A DNA stretch of 9,992 bases. Source: JBBDIM01 sp040880405 (GTDB taxonomy: Bacteria; Planctomycetota; Planctomycetia; Pirellulales; Pirellulaceae). Positions within the stretch are counted from its first letter, which is position 1, and every line of letters starts with the position of its first letter. Of the stretch, positions 1 to 6,122 are shown piece by piece. The DNA lies in NCBI GenBank assembly GCA_040880405.1, contig JBBDIM010000212.1:1-9992 (forward strand), in the 5' to 3' direction. Below the pieces are notes generated by a model. It saw nothing but the letters and a program-made list of their open reading frames with translations, did no database searches and had not been told where the DNA came from. The translations under genes were made by a program, and so were the position numbers.

Positions 1-350
1 TTGCCGTCGACCTTGATCGGCCGACCATCGTAACTGGTCGCCACAATCGGCTGCACCTTGCCCGCCACATGCAGCATGCTCGCGAATTTTTCGGGCTTGC
101 CGGGAACCCGATTCTCTGGCCGCACGGCGAGCGGAGCAATCGTCTCTTCCGGGACGCGGCAACCGGCGGCACCCGCGGCCAGACCGAAGGATGCCCCCAT
201 CAACTGCATCCAGCGCCGTCGCGAGAGCCCGGTCGGGGCCTCGGAGGCCGCCTCGGGAAATTCGCGGTGCAGGAACTGCTCGAAGCGGGGAGTGTTTTCC
301 AACTGCTCCAGGCTGCGCCAGTAGGTCGTATTTTCGGAAGCGGAGCTCAT
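1..350 (-). CDS. actB: Alternative complex III subunit ActB, N-terminal part (partial; runs off the window)
   Basis: This is the first 116 codons of an open minus-strand frame that starts at ATG 350-348 and leaves the window at base 1. The N-terminus contains YWRSLEQLENTPRFEQFLHR (residues 10-29), followed by SRRRWMQLMG (43-52), a short hydrophobic stretch and Cys64 in GCRVPEE. That pattern is the variant Tat-type leader seen in ActB-like molybdopterin-oxidoreductase-family subunits of alternative complex III, in which the molybdopterin-like domain is usually fused to a [4Fe-4S] ferredoxin domain. Neither catalytic part lies in the window, so cofactor content cannot be judged. In the complex ActB is a peripheral periplasmic-side subunit that passes electrons from quinol oxidation. 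The ATG overlaps the actA stop by four bases (ATGA), which suggests translational coupling in one operon. The family call is fairly secure; the exact name rests on the neighbour. Confidence 0.85.
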   Translation of the reverse strand, partial: MSSASENTTYWRSLEQLENTPRFEQFLHREFPEAASEAPTGLSRRRWMQLMGASFGLAAGAAGCRVPEETIAPLAVRPENRVPGKPEKFASMLHVAGKVQPIVATSYDGRPIKVDG

Positions 351-1030
351 CGGTGGCACGTTGAACAATTGGTCGAGGGGTGAATGTTGTGCTCTTCCCG
401 CAGCCGGGCACCCAAAACCGCCGGGTCTTCCGGAGCGACCCATTCCAGGTCGGTCACCTTGTCGAGCGGGCGGATGTGCGGATCGGGATTGCGGTGGCAA
501 TCGAGGCACCAGCTCATCGTGAGCGGCTCGACCTGGGTGACCTCGTCCATGCGGTCGACGCGGCCATGGCAGGAAACGCAAGAGACGCCCCGCGTCACAT
601 GGGCGCTATGGTCGAAGTAGGCGAAATCAGCCAGATCGTGAACCCGTTTCCACGGAATCGGATCGCCGGTCGCGATGCTTTCCCGGACAGGCTCTAGCTT
701 CAGACTTTCCGAGTGAACCGCCGCGTAAGCCACGCTGCCAGAAGCATCTTGCCCCGAGTGGCAGTTGGCACAGGTGGCGGTCGGTGGAATCGCGGCATGC
801 GCCGCTTTTTCGACCGTGGTGTGGCAATACCGACAGTCCATCTTCAGTTGGCCGACATGGACCTTGTGGCTGAAGGGGACCGGCTGCTTCGGGGCGTGCC
901 CGACGTTCAGCGTTTGCGGGTGCGACGCCAAGAGAAACATCGAAGCCCCGTAGGCACCGACTATCGCAAGTGCACCGCCCGCGAGCGGCACGAACTTATT
1001 GATCCAGCTTGGAAATTGGAATCGATCCAT
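347..1030 (-). CDS. actA: Alternative complex III pentaheme cytochrome c subunit ActA
   Basis: This 227-residue protein carries five c-type heme motifs: CRYCH 66-70, CANCH 87-91, CVSCH 151-155, CLDCH 175-179 and CSTCH 222-226. Extra histidines (for example FSHKVHVG 53-60 and FDHSAHV 139-145) could serve as distal ligands. Residues about 14-35 form one hydrophobic segment that would act as an uncleaved membrane anchor or signal and place the hemes in the periplasm. Five hemes plus one N-terminal helix, directly before an ActB-like gene, is the ActA arrangement. In alternative complex III, a quinol:electron-acceptor oxidoreductase that functionally replaces cytochrome bc1, ActA transfers electrons onward from the quinol-oxidising module. 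The gene is first in the visible operon and overlaps actB by four bases. No strong Shine-Dalgarno sequence precedes ATG 1030. A generic multiheme c3-type cytochrome is the alternative reading, but the neighbour argues against it. Confidence 0.9.
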   Translation of the reverse strand: MDRFQFPSWINKFVPLAGGALAIVGAYGASMFLLASHPQTLNVGHAPKQPVPFSHKVHVGQLKMDCRYCHTTVEKAAHAAIPPTATCANCHSGQDASGSVAYAAVHSESLKLEPVRESIATGDPIPWKRVHDLADFAYFDHSAHVTRGVSCVSCHGRVDRMDEVTQVEPLTMSWCLDCHRNPDPHIRPLDKVTDLEWVAPEDPAVLGARLREEHNIHPSTNCSTCHR

Positions 1031-1441
1031 AGCTTGCCAAGTTTTCTATCGCCAGGTTGCTTAACCCTTACGCGGCAATGGAAGAACTGTTTACCCTTAA
1101 TGGCCTATTAACGGACTGGGATTTCGCTCGCTGCCTTTTAGTGGGAAATAATCCACTCTAGGAAGCATGTCATCGGATTTCAGAGGGCGTGAATACCGCC
1201 TTGAGTCCCGTCTGACGATGATCCTAATCGTAGAGAACTGGGGCAAATGGAGCGACGCGACAAGGTGTCGCACTAGGTTGGGGGGTGTGGTTTCCCCGGG
1301 ATCAGAAACGAGCGGTTGCCCGATAATTCAGCTTGAGAAGAACCGGAAATTTTTCGGGCTTCCGCGCCTTTCGGTTGGCCTTAAACGGGGCGACAGAGTT
1401 CGCGCCATGCGTCGAAAATTGATAAAAAAAGCAGAATCAAA
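1031..1441. other. Divergent intergenic region between actA and the GntR-family gene
   Basis: About 410 bases lie between the divergent actA (minus) and regulator (plus) genes. I see no convincing gene: the one open plus-strand frame here (1167-1445, 92 codons) lacks any recognisable motif. The actA-proximal part holds two copies of ACCCTTA (1064-1070 and 1093-1099) spaced 29 bases apart, a possible pair of regulatory half-sites. I cannot assign a good promoter for actA by eye. The plus-strand promoter of the regulator begins just beyond this stretch. Confidence 0.5.
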
Positions 1442-1469
1442 TTGACTGGCGAGTCGGTGTTGGTACATT
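1442..1469 (+). promoter_or_regulatory. Putative sigma70-type promoter of the GntR-family gene
   Basis: TTGACT at 1442-1447 and TACATT at 1464-1469 resemble -35 and -10 boxes with a 16-base spacer. Transcription would begin near 1475, giving a leader of about 35 bases before GTG 1510. This argues against starting the protein at TTG 1468, which would lie inside the -10 box. The 15 bases at 1456-1470 recur in reverse orientation at 9415-9429. Inferred from sequence resemblance only. Confidence 0.4.
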
Positions 1470-1509
1470 GGGCGTAACTTTACTTTTTTGCGGTCGCCGG
1501 AGTTTCTTC

Positions 1510-2163
1510 GTGAATGCTCACACAGCTACAAAATCGATGACAAAGGCGCGCCGGATCTTTGTTGATCTGCGTTCCAAAATCCTATCGCGGAAGATCCCCC
1601 CAGATACGTCACTCACGCTTCGCCCCATCGCGAGTCAGTACGGGACCGGAATCAATGCCGCGTCCGAGGCGATCAAAGCCTTGGCCGCCGAGGGCTTGGT
1701 GGCTCTCGAAGGAAAAGCGGGAGCCCGCGTCATCCGGCGCGACCTAAGCCGCATCCGCGCGGAAGGGATTCTGCGAATCGCCATCGAGACCGAGGCCACG
1801 CGGCGCTGTGCCGAGTTGGCGGATGACGTTCAGATTTCGGTTTTGAAGTCGCTCGCGGAAAAGGTGGATTTTCTGTTTGAGGAAGGGCACGAACTCGAGG
1901 TTTGTCGCCGGGCCGATATTTCATTCCACCTCACGATCGTCAGTTTTTGTGGCGTGCCGGAACTCCGCGAATCCTTATCCCCGCTGTTGGATCGATTGGT
2001 AACGCTGGACCAAACCGAAATGCGAACCAGTGAGATCCCCGGGCAAAAGCATATCGAAGTATACGAAGCGATTTCATCCCGTGATCCGCACCTAGCTTCA
2101 GAAATGATGCGGCGACATCTCGAGCATTCGCTCAGTATGTCGCTGTCGCTTTTGTATGAGTAA
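1510..2163 (+). CDS. GntR-family transcriptional regulator with FCD-type ligand domain
   Basis: From GTG 1510 the protein has 217 residues, a normal length for a FadR-subfamily GntR regulator. Residues about 11-76 form the winged helix-turn-helix (IASQYGTG near 40-47, EAIKALAAEGLV 53-64, wing GKAGARV 68-74). Residues about 80-215 are all-helical and fit the FCD domain. The usual metal-binding set appears intact: Asp136 and His140 in ADISFHLTI, His181 in KHIEVYEAI and His203 in MRRHLEH. FCD domains typically bind small carboxylates, often with a metal; the effector here is unknown. GTG 1510 is preferred because GGAG at 1499-1502 lies seven bases upstream and a promoter-like sequence ends at 1469. 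TTG 1468 is open in frame but overlaps the -10 box; ATG 1537 has no ribosome-binding site and would cut close to the DNA-binding domain. The gene is divergent from the act operon, so it may regulate itself, actA or the downstream cluster; none of this is shown directly. Confidence 0.88.
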   Translation: MNAHTATKSMTKARRIFVDLRSKILSRKIPPDTSLTLRPIASQYGTGINAASEAIKALAAEGLVALEGKAGARVIRRDLSRIRAEGILRIAIETEATRRCAELADDVQISVLKSLAEKVDFLFEEGHELEVCRRADISFHLTIVSFCGVPELRESLSPLLDRLVTLDQTEMRTSEIPGQKHIEVYEAISSRDPHLASEMMRRHLEHSLSMSLSLLYE

Positions 2164-2380
2164 CCTCCTACGAAAGAAAAAACCATTCGAACCGTTGGCG
2201 TTGAGTCTTCGCTGGCTTTTTAAGCTCGTGATTGAACGGGAGAGATATAGATCTCTCGCGATACAACATGGCTTCGTCACCATGCGGAAGGCAACTTCAG
2301 GCTTCTGATGGCTGCCTGCGCCGGGGGTGGTTTGGATGCTCTCATTCCTTTGATCCTTTTTCTAAACGGAGAGCCGTCGG
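2164..2380. other. Intergenic region upstream of the DUF1559 gene, with a near-palindrome
   Basis: This 217-base gap contains no convincing gene. Its main feature is an inverted repeat at 2237-2260: GAGAGAT (2240-2246), four-base spacer ATAG, then ATCTCTC (2251-2257), with two more pairs outside a single mismatch. No T-run follows, so it is not an intrinsic terminator. An operator, perhaps for the adjacent GntR-type protein, is possible but unproven. The ribosome-binding site of the next gene, ACGGAGAG, is at 2366-2373. Confidence 0.4.
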
Positions 2381-3406
2381 ATGTGCAGAACTAATCCTTT
2401 CCAGAAAACCGGTTTCACGCTGGTCGAGTTACTGGTTGTGATCGCGATTATCGGTGTTTTGGTTGCCTTGCTCCTGCCTGCGGTGCAGCAAGCCCGGGAG
2501 GCCGCGCGGCGAATGCAGTGTGGCAATAACCTCAAACAGTTGGGATTGGCGCTGCACAATTATCACGGGACACATAATGTCTTGCCACCGGGCAAAGTGG
2601 GACCGAGTGTCTTCGATAGTATCAATCCGGGCGTGAATCGAATTGGCTGGATTCCACTCCTGCTACCCTACATCGAACAAGGGGCGATCCACGAGTTGGT
2701 GAAGCCGTACATGGATGGCACGGCACCCGATATCAGCACCTCGAACTCTCCGTCGGTTTGGCCGGGAACCCGCACTCCAATTATGGCTCTGAACTGCCCG
2801 AGTGATCCTGGTAGCAGTAAACAGGAGGGCCTCACGACTCCCGGAGGCGCTTTCGGGGGAGCCTATTATCCTAGAACATTCAGCAACTACGCCGCGTGTC
2901 AGGGATCTGACGGAACCCGGTTAAGTCCCAATACGAATCCGGTTTCAGATCCGCCGGATGCCAGTGGGACGCGATTAAATGGAATGTTCTATGTGAGGTC
3001 TAAGACTCGCATGCGAGATATTACCGACGGACTGTCTAATACGATCATGCTGGGCGAGATTCGAATTGCCCCCGATGTAGGCGAGTATGATACGGGAGCG
3101 GATTTTCGGGGATATATCTGGAACTTGGATGGGCCCACCATCTGGTTCTCCACGAAATTTACGCCCAATACAGTGACTCAAGACCGGCTTTCGCGTTGCC
3201 GAGAAGACATTCCGGACATGCCGTGCTTGCGACCTGCCTCGCTAACCGGCTGGACTTATTGGCTCCATCCTCGAAGTAAGCACCCCGGCGGAGCGCAGTT
3301 CTGTTTGGCGGATGGATCGGTTCGCTTCATCAGCAACACCGTCAATGGGATTGTGTTCAACTCACTCGGCACCCGTGCCGACAACGAGGTGATCGGGGAG
3401 TACTAA
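2381..3406 (+). CDS. DUF1559 family pseudopilin-like protein with H-x9-DG C-terminus
   Basis: This 341-residue protein opens with a type IV prepilin leader: a short basic N-terminus, predicted cleavage after Gly11 in KTG|FTLVE, Glu at mature position +5 (Glu16), then a hydrophobic helix to about residue 33. The segment after it, QQAREAARRMQCGNNLKQLGL, reads as the start of the DUF1559 domain. DITDGLSNTIMLGE (213-226) is the family's conserved central motif, and HPGGAQFCLADG (301-312) is the H-x9-DG signature near the end. DUF1559 proteins are massively expanded in planctomycetes. They are thought to be exported and processed like pseudopilins, but no specific function is established. ATG 2381 follows ACGGAGAG by about eight bases. 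The next gene, a lipoprotein, starts only 16 bases after the stop, a pairing common for this family. Six cysteines outside the leader helix could form disulfides. Confidence 0.95.
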   Translation: MCRTNPFQKTGFTLVELLVVIAIIGVLVALLLPAVQQAREAARRMQCGNNLKQLGLALHNYHGTHNVLPPGKVGPSVFDSINPGVNRIGWIPLLLPYIEQGAIHELVKPYMDGTAPDISTSNSPSVWPGTRTPIMALNCPSDPGSSKQEGLTTPGGAFGGAYYPRTFSNYAACQGSDGTRLSPNTNPVSDPPDASGTRLNGMFYVRSKTRMRDITDGLSNTIMLGEIRIAPDVGEYDTGADFRGYIWNLDGPTIWFSTKFTPNTVTQDRLSRCREDIPDMPCLRPASLTGWTYWLHPRSKHPGGAQFCLADGSVRFISNTVNGIVFNSLGTRADNEVIGEY

Positions 3407-3422
3407 AGGGAAAGGGTGAACC

Positions 3423-3833
3423 GTGGGAACATTTTACCGCGCAACGTGGAGTTACTATTTGCTGACAACGGTTTTGCTTGCAGGGTGCCAAGACACCGGC
3501 GATGTCCATGTACCGCAAGGGATGGTCAATGTGTCGGGAGAAATCACCCTGGACGACAAGCCGCTTACTTCGAGCTTTGCCGTAATCGTACCGGAATCCC
3601 AATTAGCCTCAGGCGACTTTGGTGATTCCCCGGTCGCTCGAATCGAAAAGGGGAAATTTCAATGTTTTCTGGCTCCAGGAAAGTATGTGATGCGAATTCA
3701 TCGGGACGAAGGTGCCGAAAATCGAGCGCCAGCGCATCAGGAACCGGAGCTGTTAGAGGACGATCTGCGACTCGTGGTCCCGGAAGGAAAGGTGGAAGAA
3801 TCCTTCTCATTCAACCTTAAATCCAAACCGTAG
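3423..3833 (+). CDS. Small lipoprotein, transthyretin/carboxypeptidase-regulatory-like
   Basis: This 136-residue protein starts at GTG 3423, with a purine-rich AAAGGG six bases upstream. Residues 1-21 are a lipoprotein signal with lipobox LAGC; Cys22 would be lipidated. The mature part opens with GMVNVSGEITLDDKPL (about 33-48), the usual first strands of the planctomycete lipoproteins built on a small beta-sandwich related to transthyretin and carboxypeptidase regulatory domains. GKFQCFLAPGKYVMRI (about 77-92) fits the later strands and SFSFNL the final one. Such proteins are commonly encoded right after a DUF1559 gene, as here (16-base gap), and probably sit on the periplasmic or outer surface. 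No enzymatic motif is present and the role is unknown. It is followed by a piece of what looks like a second gene of the same kind. Confidence 0.8.
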   Translation: MGTFYRATWSYYLLTTVLLAGCQDTGDVHVPQGMVNVSGEITLDDKPLTSSFAVIVPESQLASGDFGDSPVARIEKGKFQCFLAPGKYVMRIHRDEGAENRAPAHQEPELLEDDLRLVVPEGKVEESFSFNLKSKP

Positions 3834-3840
3834 GTGGCTT

Positions 3841-3966
3841 GGATACGATCCTGCCTCGAAGAGCCGGGTTCCGACGCTTCCCATGCAGTACGACAAGGAC
3901 TCGACATTTTCGGCAGAGGTCACGGAGTCGGGGCCCAACACGTTTAAGTACGAACTGAATGAATAA
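3841..3966 (+). pseudogene. C-terminal remnant of a second DUF1559-associated lipoprotein gene
   Basis: Directly after the lipoprotein stop, a different plus-strand frame encodes about 41 residues ending at TAA 3964-3966. It contains LPMQYDKDSTFSAEVTESGP and ends with NTFKYELNE. This matches the usual tail of planctomycete lipoproteins, which have a P-x-KY-like strand turn, then a T/S-x-x-x-EV strand and a final N-x-F-x-F/Y-x-L strand. The intact upstream lipoprotein already has its own tail (SFSFNL), so this is not its frameshifted end. It looks like the leftover 3' end of a tandem paralogue whose front was deleted. A new short peptide starting at ATG 3883 cannot be excluded, but no signal sequence or ribosome-binding site supports one. 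Confidence 0.55.
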
Positions 3967-4020
3967 AGCCGCTCCCTGCCTGGTTCCTCCCCTTTCCCTT
4001 CCTGTTTTGGAGACATTCTC

Positions 4021-5391
4021 ATGAGTCGTCACGGTTCTTTGATGATGGATAAATATCGACTGCGATCGGCCTTCGCGGCCCTGTTGGTACTGTTGCTCTT
4101 ACAAGCTGGCACACCGCTCTGGGGAGATACCAATGAAGACCGGCAGGCAGGCAATGAGGTCAAGTCGTGGCAGGAGAACGCGGTAAACTATGCGCGTCTC
4201 ATGTCAGGGGTTAAGTGGAAACCGGTAGCCGCTGGGATGCCCAAACGAGGCGGTTTCTTCGAGAAGGGAGTCGAGTATCAAGGGGTCCCTTATTCGAGCG
4301 TTAAGTCGGTTGGACGGGACATTGGGTTCGACATCTCGTTGAATACCTTTTTGGCCGCGGTTGAGAATCCGAAGAGCGTACTGTACACCGAGAATCTCAA
4401 AGGCAAGATCAGCAACGCGGAGTGCTACTATGGCAAGGTTTGCTCCACGTATACGAGCTATGCCCTGCAATGCGCTTTCCCGTATGTCAGCCGGCACCAC
4501 GGCCCGGAGTTTCGTGACGGCGTCTCTCCTGTCGAACCGCAGTTGGCTCAAGCAGCTCAGGCGGGAGACATTATTTACACGCCTCCGAAGTCGGTCGGGG
4601 CGGGGTCGCATATCGCGATCGTGACAGAAGTCACGAGGGACAACGACGGGCGCGTGACGCATGTGCGCGTTGAGGAGAGTTGGCCCCAAACCACTAAAAA
4701 CACCAATCGCAGCGCGAAGCAATTTGATTCTCACCTCGCCTCACGGAACAACAAACTATACCGAATCACCGACCTGGAGGACTGGCACGCCGGAAACGCC
4801 GCCGAGGGGTTTCGCTTCCCGAATTTCAATGAAGATTCCAAGCGCCGCGAAATCAACCGCGTCTTGCTGCTGGACCTGGGTGATTGGGTTCCCTACGACA
4901 AAGGGCAACCCGTGAAGTTCAACGTAATGGATAAGGATTCTCAAGGCGTAAAGTCGCTCGTCATCCGGCGAGGAGATACCGTCATCGAAGAGATTGCGCA
5001 GCCTGAAAAGGGAGTGCTTGAGCGATCCTTGGCGACCTGTGGCGACTACACCGCCTATTGCATCATGGCCGATGGCTCACGGAGCCAGGCTTGTGAATTT
5101 TCGATATGCGAGCTTGACTTTCAGGTCCCCAGCGAAAAGATCGCGCTAGGTGAATCGATCGAGCTGAAGTTTACCGCCGAGAATATAAAAGTTGCCGCGG
5201 TCCACGTATGGAACGACGATCACATGCGTGGCAGGAGCTATGTCTATCTCACGGACGAGGATCGAAGTAACGAACGCGTGGCTATTCCCGCGGAGGCGTT
5301 TCAGTTTGAAGGTGAAACGCAGGTGTGGCTTATCGGGGAAAGCAAGCACGGACGGTTAAAAAAACGGCATGATATCTTGGTCGTCGAATAA
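4021..5391 (+). CDS. Secreted papain-fold (NlpC/P60- or CHAP-like) cysteine hydrolase candidate
   Basis: This 456-residue protein is not one I can name. Residues about 11-35 form a signal peptide (basic KYRLR, then a leucine-rich core), so it is exported. Residues about 85-250 show the order of a papain-like hydrolase: a candidate catalytic Cys141 at a helix start (YYGKVCSTYTSYAL), then GDIIY (182-186) and a strand with candidate His197 (GSHIAIVTEV), then VEESWP (217-222) with Glu218/Glu219 as a possible third residue. NlpC/P60 and CHAP enzymes use this Cys-then-His layout to cut peptidoglycan peptides or amides; that activity is inferred. Residues about 280-366 and 367-456 look like two beta-sandwich (Ig-like) domains, the first with four cysteines (340, 347, 358, 363). 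ATG 4021 follows GGAG (4009-4012) by eight bases. The gene is co-oriented with the pseudopilin and lipoprotein genes. No strong intrinsic terminator follows; a T7 run sits just after the stop without a clear stem. Confidence 0.6.
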   Translation: MSRHGSLMMDKYRLRSAFAALLVLLLLQAGTPLWGDTNEDRQAGNEVKSWQENAVNYARLMSGVKWKPVAAGMPKRGGFFEKGVEYQGVPYSSVKSVGRDIGFDISLNTFLAAVENPKSVLYTENLKGKISNAECYYGKVCSTYTSYALQCAFPYVSRHHGPEFRDGVSPVEPQLAQAAQAGDIIYTPPKSVGAGSHIAIVTEVTRDNDGRVTHVRVEESWPQTTKNTNRSAKQFDSHLASRNNKLYRITDLEDWHAGNAAEGFRFPNFNEDSKRREINRVLLLDLGDWVPYDKGQPVKFNVMDKDSQGVKSLVIRRGDTVIEEIAQPEKGVLERSLATCGDYTAYCIMADGSRSQACEFSICELDFQVPSEKIALGESIELKFTAENIKVAAVHVWNDDHMRGRSYVYLTDEDRSNERVAIPAEAFQFEGETQVWLIGESKHGRLKKRHDILVVE

Positions 5392-5520
5392 TCGATCGTG
5401 AGTTTTTTTAGCCACGGATTGACGCGGATGTACGCGGATCGCAAGCGAGTAGATCAACGAACCGTGGGTAACCCCATCCGCGGCTCTCTTTTTAGCCACC
5501 GAGGTCACATTGAAGTGACA

Positions 5521-5594
5521 GGGGATGAGTACAATTACAAGGAGTCGGCGGCCTAGAACCCTAATCCGCGGTACCGGTAATTGTACTTATCCCC
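5521..5594 (+). repeat. 74-bp palindromic element, copy A
   Basis: Begins GGGGATGAGTACAATTAC and ends GTAATTGTACTTATCCCC, giving 18-base inverted arms with only a G/T pair out of register at element positions 7/68. The interior (AAGGAGTCGGCGG and CCGCGG) has further GC-rich partial complementarity. Position 11 is A and its partner position 64 is T; in copy C these are T and A, a compensatory change. No target-site duplication is visible. Confidence 0.85.
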
Positions 5595-5789
5595 TTTCAA
5601 ACGCTCGATTTTGAAGACCGGAGCTTCTCTCCAATTGACCGGACAATCGGATAGGCAGCGACACGATCAAACGGGTATGATCCGCGATATGCGCCTGAAT
5701 GAGCCGATGGGGGACCATCCCCAATCCACCCAGGCCCAAAGGGCCGACACAATTTAATCGAGCAGCATCGATCTACTCAAAGTCTGTTT

Positions 5790-5868
5790 TTGAAACGCAG
5801 AGCCGCGGAGATCGCAGAGACCCCCTATGTACTCTGCGTCTTGCGCTCTCTGCGGCTCTGCGTTTCAA
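5790..5868 (+). repeat. Long inverted repeat (GAAACGCAGAG hairpin)
   Basis: TTGAAACGCAGAGCCGC at 5790-5806 is perfectly complementary to 5852-5868. Further partial pairing continues inward (GAGATCGCAGAG against the complement of CTCTGCGTCTTGCGCTCTC). Transcribed from either strand it could form a long stem. There is no T-run, so it is not a standard terminator. CGCAGAG-type repeats of this look are familiar from planctomycete intergenic DNA. Confidence 0.75.
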
Positions 5869-5900
5869 TCCTGGAAAGCGACCTGATTCGCCGGTTGTTT

Positions 5901-5927
5901 TTCGTGTCATTCGTGTGATTCGTGGTA
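5901..5927 (+). repeat. 9-base tandem units, short array (2 full + 1 variant)
   Basis: TTCGTGTCA, TTCGTGTGA and the closing variant TTCGTGGTA follow one another without gaps. The homologous place in composite copy 2 has eight full units, so this is a length-variable array. Confidence 0.8.
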
Positions 5928-5960
5928 AAAAAAGAGCCGCGGATTTTGACTTCGCCTCCA

Positions 5961-6034
5961 GGGGATGAGTTCAATTACAAAGAGTCGGAGGTCCAGCAGT
6001 TTCGGCCGCGGTTCCCGTAATTGACCTTATCCCC
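5961..6034 (+). repeat. 74-bp palindromic element, copy B
   Basis: Begins GGGGATGAGTTCAATTAC and ends GTAATTGACCTTATCCCC: the same length, termini and orientation as copy A, with a different interior (GGAGGTCCAGCAGTTTCGG). The arms carry one additional mismatch near element positions 10/65. It forms the right end of composite repeat copy 1 and is closest to the truncated copy D. Confidence 0.85.
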
Positions 6035-6122
6035 GTACGAGTGTGGCGGGCGTGCCAATCGCTGCCGCTGGTTTGCCGGGTCGACTTGAGAAACTCCGGT
6101 TTTCAAGATGGGGCGTTTGGAG

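Larger units (their letters stand above)
5679..6034 (+). repeat. Composite intergenic repeat, copy 1
   Basis: This segment matches 9546-9992 in the same orientation. Shared blocks in order: GATCCGCG with ATGCGCCTG; a GGCCC-three bases-GGGCC hairpin followed by GACACAATT; a GAAACGC-GAGCCGC block; CTGGAAAGCG and TTCGCCGGTTG; 9-base TTCGTGTSA units; GCGGATTTTGACTTCGCC; and a 74-bp palindrome. The middle differs: copy 1 carries the second arm of a GAAACGCAGAG hairpin where copy 2 has unrelated sequence with an ACCACGAA arm. It is non-coding by appearance. It lies downstream of the PVC cytochrome gene, copy 2 upstream. Confidence 0.75.

Noticed and set aside
1167..1445. Plus-strand open frame of 92 codons between actA and the regulator
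   Set aside because: GGAAG lies directly before the ATG but too close, the sequence has no family motif, and its end overlaps the predicted regulator promoter. More likely intergenic.
1468..1509. TTG 1468 as start of the regulator
   Set aside because: It would lie inside the predicted -10 box and has no ribosome-binding site; GTG 1510 has GGAG seven bases upstream and gives a normal FadR-type length.
5387..5409. Possible intrinsic terminator after the hydrolase gene (T7 run at 5403-5409)
   Set aside because: Only a four-base stem (TCGA/TCGA) can be drawn before the T-run, too weak and too distant to call.
5699..5968. Plus-strand open frame of 89 codons in the repeat region
   Set aside because: It consists entirely of the composite repeat (hairpin arms and 9-base units) and has no protein-like features.
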